Of a stretch of DNA of 64,000 bases, positions 56,500 to 64,000 are shown piece after piece. The translations under genes were made by a program, and so were the position numbers. Positions within the stretch are counted from its first letter, which is position 1, and each line of letters begins with the position of its first letter. Source of the DNA: Azorhizobium doebereinerae UFLA1-100 (GTDB lineage Bacteria; Pseudomonadota; Alphaproteobacteria; Rhizobiales; Xanthobacteraceae); NCBI RefSeq assembly GCF_000473085.1, contig NZ_AXBA01000003.1, positions 62,001 through 126,000 of the forward strand, read 5' to 3'. Below the pieces are notes generated by a model. The model saw nothing but the letters and a program-made list of their open reading frames with translations. It ran no database searches and had not been told where the DNA came from.

Positions 56500-57600
56500 T
56501 CAGACCCTCCGGTTGCGGGCATTGAGGCCGACCGCGCAGAGCACGAACACCATCATCAGCCCCTCGATCACATAGACCAGGGAGGAGGGCACGCCCACCT
56601 CGCGCTGCATGGCGAGCGCGCCGGCCTCCAGGAAGCCGAGGAACAGGCCGGCGGGCAGCACGGCCAGCGGGTTGAGGCCGGCGATGAGCGCCACCGCCAC
56701 CGCATTGAAGCCGAAGCCGTGCGAGAAGCCCTCGATGAGGCGGTTGTGCACGCCGCTCACCTCGATGCCGCCGGCCAGTCCCGCCAGCGCTCCGGCGAGC
56801 GCCATCACGGCGAAGGTCGCCCGCGCGGTGGAGACGCCCACATAGGCGGCGGCGGGCCGGCTGGCGCCCATGACGCGCAGGCGGAAGCCGAAGGTGGTGC
56901 GCCAGAGCAGCACATGGCCGAGCACCGCCGCCGCCACGGCGAACAGGATGCCGATGTGCAAATCGGTGCCGGGGATCAGCTTGGGCAGCCAACCGGCGCG
57001 CGGGAACAGGGGCGATTGCGGGAAGCCCGCCCCGTCCTCGCCCAGGGGCGCGCGCAGCACCTCGCTCACCAGCAGCACGCCGACGAAATTGAGCAGCAGC
57101 GTGCAGAGCACCTCGTGCACGTTGCGCTTGATGAACACCCAGGCGGCGAGGATGGCCCAGACCGCGCCGCCCGCCGCCCCGGCGAGCATGGCGAGCGCCA
57201 GCATCAGGACGGGCGGCGAGCCGGCAGGCGCCAGCAGGATCACCGCGCTCGCCGCGATGCCGCCCACCGCGATCTGGCCCTCGCCGCCGATATTGATGAC
57301 CTTGGCGCGGAAGCACAGCGCCACGCCGACGCCGGCGAGGATGTAGGGCGTGCTCTTGTTGAGCGCGAAGGCGACCCGGTCCAGCGAGCCGAAGGCGCCG
57401 CGCAGCAGCGCGCCATAGGCGGTCACCGGGCTCTTGCCCGCCAGCAGGATCAGCCCGGCGGTGACCAGCAGCGCCAGCGCGATGGCGCCGGCGGTCATCG
57501 CCAGCGTCCGCATGCCTCCGCTCGCCGCCAGCGCGCGCAGCCGGGCCAGTGGCGGCGGGAGAGGCGAGGGGCTGGTCATCAGCGGGCCGCGATCCAGCAT
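56500..57600 (-). CDS. BMP-type (nucleoside family) ABC transporter permease 1
   Basis: 366-residue inner-membrane permease (NupB/YufP type) with about eight hydrophobic segments. Class motifs: STPYILAGVGVALCFRAKVINIGGEGQIAVGG and FGFNAVAVALIAGLNPLAVLPAGLFLG shown in order. Start at ATG 57600, one base after the ATPase stop; a second ATG at 57579 is possible. Forms the channel with permease 2. Confidence 0.9.
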   Translation of the reverse strand: MLDRGPLMTSPSPLPPPLARLRALAASGGMRTLAMTAGAIALALLVTAGLILLAGKSPVTAYGALLRGAFGSLDRVAFALNKSTPYILAGVGVALCFRAKVINIGGEGQIAVGGIAASAVILLAPAGSPPVLMLALAMLAGAAGGAVWAILAAWVFIKRNVHEVLCTLLLNFVGVLLVSEVLRAPLGEDGAGFPQSPLFPRAGWLPKLIPGTDLHIGILFAVAAAVLGHVLLWRTTFGFRLRVMGASRPAAAYVGVSTARATFAVMALAGALAGLAGGIEVSGVHNRLIEGFSHGFGFNAVAVALIAGLNPLAVLPAGLFLGFLEAGALAMQREVGVPSSLVYVIEGLMMVFVLCAVGLNARNRRV

Positions 57601-57601
57601 G

Positions 57602-59113
57602 TCAGGCGGCCCGCGCGCCGGGATCGATGCCGGCCATCAGCAGGCCGATCTCGGTCACGTCCACCGCCGCGCGGGGCTTGGGCTCGGACAGGCGGCCGCC
57701 GTGCATCACCGCGATCCGGTCGCCCAGCATCAGCACCTCGTCGAGCGCGGCGGAGAGATAGAGCACCGCGCCGCCCGCCGCGCGCAGGGCGAGGATCTGC
57801 TCGATGACGAAGCGCGTGGCGCCGGGGTCGAGCCCCCAGGTCGGCTGGAAGGCGACGAGAACCTTCGGCCCGCGGCCGATCTCGCGGGCCAGCACGATTT
57901 TCTGCTGGTTGCCGCCGGAGAGGGTGCGGGCCGGGCTCTGCGGCCCGGCCGCGCGGATGTCGAAGCGGCCCATGCGTTCCAGCGCCCGCGCCCGGAAGCC
58001 GGCCTTGCGCAGGACGCCGCCTTGGCTGAAGGGCGGCTGGTCGAACTCGCGCAACGCCAGATTGTCGGCCACCGTCATGGCGGGCACCAACGAGGTGGTG
58101 GCCCGGTCGACGGGAATGTAGGCGAGCCCCGCCGCGAGGCGCTCCTTCACCGCCGCGTGGGTGATGTCGATGCCGCCGAGGTCGATGCCGCCGCCGGTGG
58201 CCGGCAGCAGGCCGGCGAGCACTTCGGCCAGATCCGTCTGGCCGTTGCCGTCCACGCCCGCCACCGCCAGGATCTCGCCGGCGCGCAGGGAGAAGGAGAC
58301 GTCGTCCAGCCGCGCGAGGCCGGCCGCGTCGTGGCGGGACAGAGCGGAGACGCGCAGGACCGTGGCGCCGGGTGTGATGTCGGCGCGCGCCACGGTGGCG
58401 GTCACGTCGCGGCCCACCATCATGTGCGCCAGCGAGGCCTTGGTGGCGCCCCTGGTGGGGCCGCGGCCGGTGACGGCGCCGTCGCGCAGCACCACCACCT
58501 CGTCGCAGATCTCCAGCACCTCATCGAGCTTGTGGGAGATGAAGATGATGGAATGCCCCTTGGCCTTGAGGCGTCGCATCACGTCCAGCAGGCCTGCCAC
58601 TTCCGGCGGCGAGAGGTTGGACGTGGGCTCGTCGAGGATGAGCAGTTCGGCGCCCGCCAGGATCGCCTTCATGATCTCCACCCGCTGGCGCTGGCCGTGC
58701 GGCAGGTCGGCGACCCGCGCGTCAGGGTCGATGTCGAGGCCGAAGGCGGCGCTGGTGCTGCGGATCTCCCGCGCGATGTCCTTCGGCCGCAGCCACCAGC
58801 CGGCGCGATCCCAGGCGAGCATGATGTTCTCGGTGACGCTCATGGCGTCCACCAGGGTGAAATGCTGGTGGATCATGCCGAGCCCGGCGGCGATGGCGGC
58901 GCGCGGGCCATGGTGGCGCAGCGCGCGGCCCTTGAAGGTGATGGTGCCGGCATCGGCCGCGACGATGCCGAACAGCACCTTCATCAGCGTGCTCTTGCCC
59001 GAGCCGTTCTCGCCCAGCAGGCCGACGATGGCACCGTCGGCCACGGCGAGGTCGATGCCGCGATTGGCCTTGACCGCGCCGTAGCTCTTCTCGATGCCGC
59101 GCATGTCCAGCAT
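57602..59113 (-). CDS. BMP-type ABC transporter ATPase (two-domain, NupA/YufO-like)
   Basis: 503-residue ATPase with two nucleotide-binding domains. The first has an intact Walker A GENGSGKS near 34-41, signature LPHGQRQRVEI and Walker B LLILDEPTSNLSP. In the second the Walker A is replaced by GVDGNGQTDL, as in this family and sugar ABC ATPases, while LSGGNQQK is kept. It is expected to power uptake of a nucleoside- or base-like compound. Confidence 0.92.
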   Translation of the reverse strand: MLDMRGIEKSYGAVKANRGIDLAVADGAIVGLLGENGSGKSTLMKVLFGIVAADAGTITFKGRALRHHGPRAAIAAGLGMIHQHFTLVDAMSVTENIMLAWDRAGWWLRPKDIAREIRSTSAAFGLDIDPDARVADLPHGQRQRVEIMKAILAGAELLILDEPTSNLSPPEVAGLLDVMRRLKAKGHSIIFISHKLDEVLEICDEVVVLRDGAVTGRGPTRGATKASLAHMMVGRDVTATVARADITPGATVLRVSALSRHDAAGLARLDDVSFSLRAGEILAVAGVDGNGQTDLAEVLAGLLPATGGGIDLGGIDITHAAVKERLAAGLAYIPVDRATTSLVPAMTVADNLALREFDQPPFSQGGVLRKAGFRARALERMGRFDIRAAGPQSPARTLSGGNQQKIVLAREIGRGPKVLVAFQPTWGLDPGATRFVIEQILALRAAGGAVLYLSAALDEVLMLGDRIAVMHGGRLSEPKPRAAVDVTEIGLLMAGIDPGARAA

Positions 59114-59179
59114 GTGTGCGCCTCGGGTGCCGCCCTCAAGGGATGCCCCATCCCGGACCGGCCGGGAGGGGGCGATGGG

Positions 59180-60220
59180 TCAGATGCCGCCGCGGGCATC
59201 CTCCTTGGTCACGCTGATCTTCAGCTCACCGGAGGCGAACTTCTTCTTCAATCCGTCCAGCTCGTCCACCACGGCCTTCGGCACCACCTTGTTGTAGGCC
59301 TGCCCCTCGCCATAGCTCAGCTCGGCGCCGGTGGAGCCGGGCGTGTTGAAGCCGTAGAGGATGTACTTGCCGCCCATGTCCGTGGTCTTGCTGGCCTCGG
59401 CGGCGGCGGTGTACATGTCCGCCCACTTCTCCACGATGTTGGTCAGCACGTTGTCGGGCGCGATCTCGGTGTGGCCGTAGGAACGCCCGTTGGCGTAGAC
59501 GTTCTTTTCCTTGGCGGCCTGGATGATGCCGGACTGGGCGGCGTTCAACTTGCCGCTGATGAAGTCCGCGCCGCCGGCGATGAGCGAGAGCGTCGCCTCC
59601 TTGGCTTCGGCCGCGTCCTCCATGCTCTTGATGTAGATGACCTTCACCTCGATGTCCGGCCGCACCGACTTGGCGCCGAGGCGGAAGGCGCCCACCTGCG
59701 CGGTGACGTTGGGAATGCCTTCCAGGCTGTTCACCGAGCCGATCTTGCCGGTCTTGCTCATGCGCGCGGCGAGCACGCCCATGAGATAGCCGAACTGGGT
59801 GTTGTCATAGTCGATGGAGGTGACGTTGGGCGCGGCGCCCTTGGAGCCGGAGCCCACCAGGAACAGGGTCTTGGGGAAGTCCGGCCCCACCCGCTCGGCG
59901 GCGGAGACGAAGCGGCCGGTGTGGCCGATGACCACATTGTTGCCCTGGCGGGCATAGTCGCGCAGCGCGTCCACCATGTCGGCGGCGCCCACATTCTCGG
60001 AATAGGAGATCTGCCAGCCGAGCGACTTCAGCTTCTCGGCGCCGAGATAGCCCTGGGCGTTCCAGCTCTGGTCGTTGATGGAGCCGGGGAACAGGAAGGC
60101 CGCCTTCTGGGCGAGCGCGGCGCCGGTCAGCGTCAGGGTGGCCACCGCGGCGGCGCAGAGGGTCGCGGCGATCCGGGCGCGCGGGGTGCGCGCGCGTTCC
60201 GGCCGGAGGGCGTCGAACAT
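59180..60220 (-). CDS. BMP-family ABC transporter substrate-binding protein
   Basis: 346-residue periplasmic protein of the basic membrane protein/PnrA family, which binds nucleosides. The signal peptide spans about residues 1-38 (ending ALAQ), followed by KAAFLFPGSINDQSWNAQGY, the family's N-terminal signature, and NVTSIDYDNTQFGYLMGVLAA. ATG 60220 with GGGAG upstream is preferred to the longer frame to 60343. First structural gene of the importer; the adjacent ring hydrolase suggests a heterocyclic base-like ligand. Confidence 0.9.
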   Translation of the reverse strand: MFDALRPERARTPRARIAATLCAAAVATLTLTGAALAQKAAFLFPGSINDQSWNAQGYLGAEKLKSLGWQISYSENVGAADMVDALRDYARQGNNVVIGHTGRFVSAAERVGPDFPKTLFLVGSGSKGAAPNVTSIDYDNTQFGYLMGVLAARMSKTGKIGSVNSLEGIPNVTAQVGAFRLGAKSVRPDIEVKVIYIKSMEDAAEAKEATLSLIAGGADFISGKLNAAQSGIIQAAKEKNVYANGRSYGHTEIAPDNVLTNIVEKWADMYTAAAEASKTTDMGGKYILYGFNTPGSTGAELSYGEGQAYNKVVPKAVVDELDGLKKKFASGELKISVTKEDARGGI

Positions 60221-60340
60221 GAGGGTGCTCCCAAATGGCGTGCGCCGCCGCTGCGCCGGGCTGCCCGGCTGTGGTCGCGCACGATGATGACGCGGTCCGC
60301 CTTGCAAGATGCGATGCCAGCCGCCGGTCGCTTCGCCGGT

Positions 60341-60359
60341 CATTCCATCTGGTGGGATG
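60341..60359. promoter_or_regulatory. Candidate IclR operator upstream of the BMP operon
   Basis: CATTCCA-TCTGG-TGGGATG, arms matching at 6 of 7 positions, in the 194-bp gap between the IclR stop (60415) and the binding-protein start (60220). Position and size suit an IclR-family site; evidence is limited to the imperfect symmetry. Confidence 0.4.
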
Positions 60360-60414
60360 GGGCGGGGGAAATGCCTGGAAATCGCATGCCGGCGATCATC
60401 CGCGCGGGGCGCGC

Positions 60415-61155
60415 TCAGAGCCGGGCGCCGGACCAGGCGCGGGTCAGCTCCTGCGCGGCGGCGGCGACCATGCGTCCGCGCTCGGCGATCTGCCCAATTT
60501 CCAGGCGCTCAATGGGGGCGGCGAGGGATAAAGCGGCAACGGGCCGGTGATAGGCATCGAACACCGGCGCGGCCACGCAGCGCAGGCCGGGCGTGTTCTC
60601 CTCGTCATCCACCGCGAAGCCGGTGCGGCGGGCTTCTTCCAGCGCGCCCATCACCTCGGTTTCCGAGCGGATGGTCTTGGCGGTCACGGCCACCAGCCGG
60701 CCGGCCGCCAGGCTGTCGCGCACCTCCGGCAGCGGCAGGACGGAGAGCAGGGCTTTGCCGATGCTGGAGCAATGCGCCGGAAGCGGGGTGCCGGTGGGCA
60801 CGAAGGCGCGCCGGGCGCGGGCGTCGAAGCGCTGGAGGAAGACGACGTTGCCGTCCTCCAGCATGCCGAGGTTGGCGGTCTCGCCCAGGCTGTCGCCGAG
60901 GCGCTGGAGGATGGGGCGGGCGCAGGCCACCATGTCGCGCGAGCCGGCATAGCCGGCGCCGACGGTGAGCGCCGTGCGGCCCACGAACCAGCGGCCGCTG
61001 GCGCGCTCGAAACGCACGAAGCCGCGGTCCTGCAAGGTGGTCAGCAGGCGATGGGCGGTGGAGGCGGCAAGCTCCGCCTGCTCGGCCAGTTGGGGCAGCG
61101 CGATGCCCTGCGGCGCATCGCTGACCAGCTCCAGCAGCCCCAGCGCCCGGTCCAC
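60415..61155 (-). CDS. IclR-family transcriptional regulator
   Basis: 246 residues with an N-terminal winged helix (about 1-60, VDRALGLLELV... QLAEQAELAASTAHRLLTTLQDRGFV) and a C-terminal effector domain (about 75-245, AHCSSIGKALLSVLP; DDEENTPGLRCVAAPVFD). The start is a GTG at 61155, and the HTH begins almost at the first residue, so the true start may lie somewhat upstream in the same open frame. Same orientation as the BMP importer operon, which it probably regulates in response to the substrate. Confidence 0.88.
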   Translation of the reverse strand: MDRALGLLELVSDAPQGIALPQLAEQAELAASTAHRLLTTLQDRGFVRFERASGRWFVGRTALTVGAGYAGSRDMVACARPILQRLGDSLGETANLGMLEDGNVVFLQRFDARARRAFVPTGTPLPAHCSSIGKALLSVLPLPEVRDSLAAGRLVAVTAKTIRSETEVMGALEEARRTGFAVDDEENTPGLRCVAAPVFDAYHRPVAALSLAAPIERLEIGQIAERGRMVAAAAQELTRAWSGARL

Positions 61156-61352
61156 GGCGCGGACCAGGCCTTCGGCCTGGCCTCGGCACGGCCGGCGGGA
61201 GGAGGGGAACGGTCGCTCTGGCTGCGGCCCATGGGTGCGTCGCTGTCCTCTTCTTCGGCCGGCCTTGCGGCTGGCTCACGATGCGCCTTTGCGGCAGGGG
61301 GATGAAGGCCAAAAAACAGGCATGCCCATCCGTGCGCCGTCTCCGTTCGGGT

Positions 61353-62129
61353 CTACTTCCCGCCCCAGTGGACGAACCGCCGCTCCGCCAGGATGAACAG
61401 GAGGTTGAGCGCATAGCCCAGCGCGCCGGCGGCAAAGATGGCGGCGTACATCTGCGGCATGTCGAAGATCATCTGCGCATTCATGATCCGTTGGCCGAGG
61501 CCGTCGGTGGAGCCGATGAACATCTCCGCCACGATGACGATGACGAGGGCGATGGAGACGCCCGTGCGCATGCCGACGAAGGTCTGCGGCAGGGATTCCC
61601 AGATGGTCACGTCCGCCAGCACGCGCAGCGGCGAGGCGCCCATCACCTTGGCTGCGAGCTGGCGCTGCTTGCGGGCGTTCATCACCCCATAGGCGACGTT
61701 GAACAGGATGGCGAGCGCCGCGCCAAAGGCGGCCACCGCGATCTTGGTGCGCTCGCCGACGCCGAACATGACCAGGAACAGCGGGAACATGGCCGAGGCC
61801 GGCGTCGAGCGGAAGAAATCGATGGTGAACTCGATGGAGCGGTAGATCTTCTCCGACGAGCCCAGCACGATGCCGATCGGCACCGCCAGCACCATGGCGA
61901 TGGCGAAGGAGGCGGCGGTGCGGATGATGGTGACGCGAAAATCCACCCACAGATTGCCCGTCGTCAGGCCGCTCCAGAAGGCCGACCAGGCCTCCAGCGG
62001 CGAGGGCAGGAGCACCGGGTCCACCAGGCGGGTGGCGTGGGCGAAGGACCACAGCCCGATCAGCAGGGCGACGCCGATGAGCGGCTGGAGCGCGCGGCCG
62101 AGGCGGCGGCGACCGGAGACAGGGCTCAT
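61353..62129 (-). CDS. ABC transporter permease, NitT/TauT family
   Basis: 258-residue inner-membrane permease of the SsuC/TauC class with about six hydrophobic segments and an EAA-type loop (LAAKVMGASPLRVLADVTIWESLPQ). The start overlaps the ATPase stop by 4 bp. Last gene of a complete three-gene minus-strand importer; the 197 bp to the IclR start hold no recognised gene. Confidence 0.9.
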   Translation of the reverse strand: MSPVSGRRRLGRALQPLIGVALLIGLWSFAHATRLVDPVLLPSPLEAWSAFWSGLTTGNLWVDFRVTIIRTAASFAIAMVLAVPIGIVLGSSEKIYRSIEFTIDFFRSTPASAMFPLFLVMFGVGERTKIAVAAFGAALAILFNVAYGVMNARKQRQLAAKVMGASPLRVLADVTIWESLPQTFVGMRTGVSIALVIVIVAEMFIGSTDGLGQRIMNAQMIFDMPQMYAAIFAAGALGYALNLLFILAERRFVHWGGK

Positions 62130-62980
62130 TTGCGGACCTCGCGCAGGAAGATCTCCAGGCTTTCGCTCTTCACCCGGATGAAGTCCTCGGTCAGGGTGGT
62201 GTCGGCGGTGCGCGGCCGGGGCGCGTCATAGGCGATGCGCGCGGCGACGCGCGTGGGCTTCTTGGTGAGCAGCAGCACCTCGTCCGCCAGTTCCACCGCC
62301 TCGTCCAGATCGTGGGAGACCAGCAGCGTGGTGACCTTGCGCTCAACTAGCACCTTCTGCAGCCGGTCGCGCAGGAACAGCGTCATCTCATAGTCGAGCG
62401 CCGAGAACGGCTCGTCGAGAAACAGCACCTCCGGCTCCACCACCAGCGCGCGCATGATGGAGACGAGCTGCTGCTGGCCGCCGGAGAGCTGGTAGGGGTA
62501 GCGGGCAAGGTCGATCTTCACGTCGAAGCTCGCCAGCAGCGCATCGACGCGGGCATCCGCCTCGGCCCTGGAGAGCTTCAGGAATTTCAGCGGGTAGCGG
62601 ATGTTGTCGATGGCCTTCAGCCAGGGGAACACCGCCTCGCGATAATTCTGGAACACGTAGCCGATGCGGGTCTCGCGCACGTCCTTGCCGTCGAACAGGA
62701 TCTCGCCCGCGTCATAAGGCAGGATGCCGGAGATCATGTTGATGAGCGTGCTCTTGCCGCAGCCGTTGGGGCCGAAGACGGAGACGATCTTGCCCTTCGG
62801 GATGTCGAGATCGAAGCCGTCGTAGAGCGTCGAGCCCTCGAACCTCTTGGTGAGGCCGCGCACGGTGATGTGCGTGCCCTTGGGAAACGCTCGGAAGCGG
62901 TCCTTCTCCGCTTCCGCCGTCACGGTGCCGGGCGCGTCCGGGGCGGTCGCGCCGCCCGGCAGAAGCTTCAGTCGTGCCAT
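62126..62980 (-). CDS. ABC transporter ATPase, NitT/TauT family (SsuB/TauB-like)
   Basis: 284-residue ATPase with Walker A GPNGCGKS near 70-77, signature LSGGQQQ and Walker B VLFLDEPFSALD, then H-loop LLVSHDLDEAVELADEV. It energises the adjacent permease. It is the only NitT/TauT-type ATPase in the window and could in principle also serve the ATPase-less systems at 1-7571, though they are far away. Confidence 0.92.
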   Translation of the reverse strand: MARLKLLPGGATAPDAPGTVTAEAEKDRFRAFPKGTHITVRGLTKRFEGSTLYDGFDLDIPKGKIVSVFGPNGCGKSTLINMISGILPYDAGEILFDGKDVRETRIGYVFQNYREAVFPWLKAIDNIRYPLKFLKLSRAEADARVDALLASFDVKIDLARYPYQLSGGQQQLVSIMRALVVEPEVLFLDEPFSALDYEMTLFLRDRLQKVLVERKVTTLLVSHDLDEAVELADEVLLLTKKPTRVAARIAYDAPRPRTADTTLTEDFIRVKSESLEIFLREVRK

Positions 62981-63014
62981 GTGTCCTCCCGCTTCCGCGC
63001 CGGCCCCCGCGGGG

Positions 63015-63986
63015 TCAGAGCGGGTCCACCATGGCCTTGGCGTCCACCTTGGCGCTGACGACGCCGAGCTCGACGCCGATGTCGAGGAACTTCTGGAAGT
63101 CGGCCATCTGCTCGGGCGTCAGGTCCTTGACCATCACATAGCGGGCGAGCGGCACGGTGGGGGCAAGGTCCGGCGGCACGTTCATGTCCTTGGCCAGCAG
63201 GTCGCGCGCGCTCCTGTCCTCGTTGGCCGCCTTCACCGCCTTGGCCCAGGCGGCGGCATAGCGCTTCGCCACGTCGGGGCGGTCCTTCAGCAGCGTGCCG
63301 GAGAGGGCGCCGCCGGCGGCGAAGGCCAGCGCCTTCGGGTTGCCGAGCAGGTAGGTGGCGATGACGCCCGCCTCCAGCCGCTTGCCGACGCCCTGGGCGA
63401 TCATGGTGCTCGCCACCGGCTCCAGCGTATAGCCGCCGTCGAACGTGCCGGCCTTGAGGGCGCCGAGCTGCACGCCCATCTGCTGCTCCTGGATGGTGAA
63501 GTCCTTGCCTTCCTCCAGCCCCGCCGCCTTCAGCACGGCGCGGGCGGCGCCGATATTGGCCGGGCCGGGGGCGGAGAACAGCTTGGCGCCTTTCAGGTCC
63601 TTCAGCGTCTTGGCCGGGCTGCCCTCCTTCACCACGAACTGCTCGGTGATGTATTCGGCATTCTGCCCGCCGAGCGAGATGTAGCGCAGCGTGCCGGGGC
63701 GGCGGGCATTGATGTTCGCGCCTTCCAGCGTCACCAGATTGGTGGCGGCGTCGATGGCGCCCGTCACCATGGACTGCACGATGAGCGGATGGGTGGCGAG
63801 CGGCACCGTCTCCACCTCGATGCCGGCCTCCTTGAAGAAGCCGCGCTGGATGCCGACGAAATAGGGCAGCGCGGAGGAGGAGGGGAACACGCCGACCTTC
63901 ACCACGTCGGCCGCCTGGGCGGGAGCCGCCAGCGCGAGCCCGAGCAGGGCGGCGCAGCCGACAGACAGAATGGTCCGGCGCATCAT
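63015..63986 (-). CDS. ABC transporter substrate-binding protein, NitT/TauT family
   Basis: 323-residue periplasmic binding protein with a signal peptide (about 1-25, ending AQAAD) and the NMT1/SsuA-like fold: LPYFVGIQRGFFKEAGIEVETVPL, GAIDAATNLVTLEGANI, KTLKDLKGAKLFSAPGPANIGAARAVL. First gene of the importer, 34 bp before the ATPase gene. Two adjacent ATGs (63986, 63983) are possible starts; the promoter is beyond or at the window edge. Substrate unknown; the family covers sulfonates, nitrate, pyrimidine precursors and riboflavin. Confidence 0.88.
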   Translation of the reverse strand: MMRRTILSVGCAALLGLALAAPAQAADVVKVGVFPSSSALPYFVGIQRGFFKEAGIEVETVPLATHPLIVQSMVTGAIDAATNLVTLEGANINARRPGTLRYISLGGQNAEYITEQFVVKEGSPAKTLKDLKGAKLFSAPGPANIGAARAVLKAAGLEEGKDFTIQEQQMGVQLGALKAGTFDGGYTLEPVASTMIAQGVGKRLEAGVIATYLLGNPKALAFAAGGALSGTLLKDRPDVAKRYAAAWAKAVKAANEDRSARDLLAKDMNVPPDLAPTVPLARYVMVKDLTPEQMADFQKFLDIGVELGVVSAKVDAKAMVDPL

Positions 63987-64000
63987 GAGGCGGCTCCTTC

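Noticed and set aside
54416-57316. Fusion of a permease frame to the ring-opening hydrolase
   Set aside because: The upstream portion is a shadow of the two BMP permease genes; the hydrolase is complete from its own ATG at 55516.

Overview
The window is GC-rich throughout and densely coding, with short intergenic gaps and many 4-bp ATGA overlaps. Gene content points to an alphaproteobacterium of the Xanthobacteraceae type (Xanthobacter, Azorhizobium, Ancylobacter and relatives). The clearest pointer is a complete acetone carboxylase operon with its divergent sigma-54 activator, and the cyanurate/barbiturate hydrolase locus fits. The assignment is an inference from gene content. No rRNA, tRNA, insertion sequence, phage gene or CRISPR array is visible.

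Layout. (1) 1-7571, organosulfur island. Two tandem NitT/TauT-type permeases (the first cut by the window edge) lead into a SoxCD-like molybdenum sulfite/sulfane dehydrogenase, its c-type cytochrome and an FMN monooxygenase. A strong bidirectional terminator separates these from a convergent SsuA-like binding protein, a permease and an SfnB/DszC-type flavoprotein. Neither half encodes an ATPase inside the window. (2) 7887-17226, RpiR regulator, peptide ABC importer and three peptide hydrolases (DmpA type, DppA type, isoaspartyl peptidase). This resembles the iaaA-gsi arrangement and suits D-amino-acid or beta-aspartyl peptides. (3) 17279-24768, acxABC and acxR, with a visible -24/-12 promoter and two candidate enhancer palindromes. 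(4) 24773-27748, Zn/Cd P-type ATPase with a histidine-rich linker, and its divergent MerR regulator and operator. (5) 27749-32808, cobalamin riboswitch followed by btuB-F-C-D. (6) 32822-36055, LysR, amidase and GntR genes. (7) 36193-43311, class II aldolase, peptide ABC importer and acetylpolyamine-amidohydrolase-like deacetylase. (8) 52716-43336 on the minus strand, a tandem glycine riboswitch followed by a peptide ABC importer, an M81 peptidase and two M20 hydrolases. (9) 61155-53034 on the minus strand, IclR regulator, BMP-type nucleoside-family ABC importer, cyanuric acid hydrolase/barbiturase-family enzyme and amidase. (10) 63986-61353 on the minus strand, a complete NitT/TauT-type ABC importer.

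As a whole this is a scavenging region. Each module pairs an importer with the enzymes that split the imported compound to release nitrogen, sulfur or carbon, and most carry a dedicated regulator or riboswitch. The most unusual feature is the glycine riboswitch leading a peptide-import and peptidase operon. The cyanurate/barbiturate-type hydrolase coupled to a BMP importer and the deacetylase/aldolase peptide operon are also worth following up.
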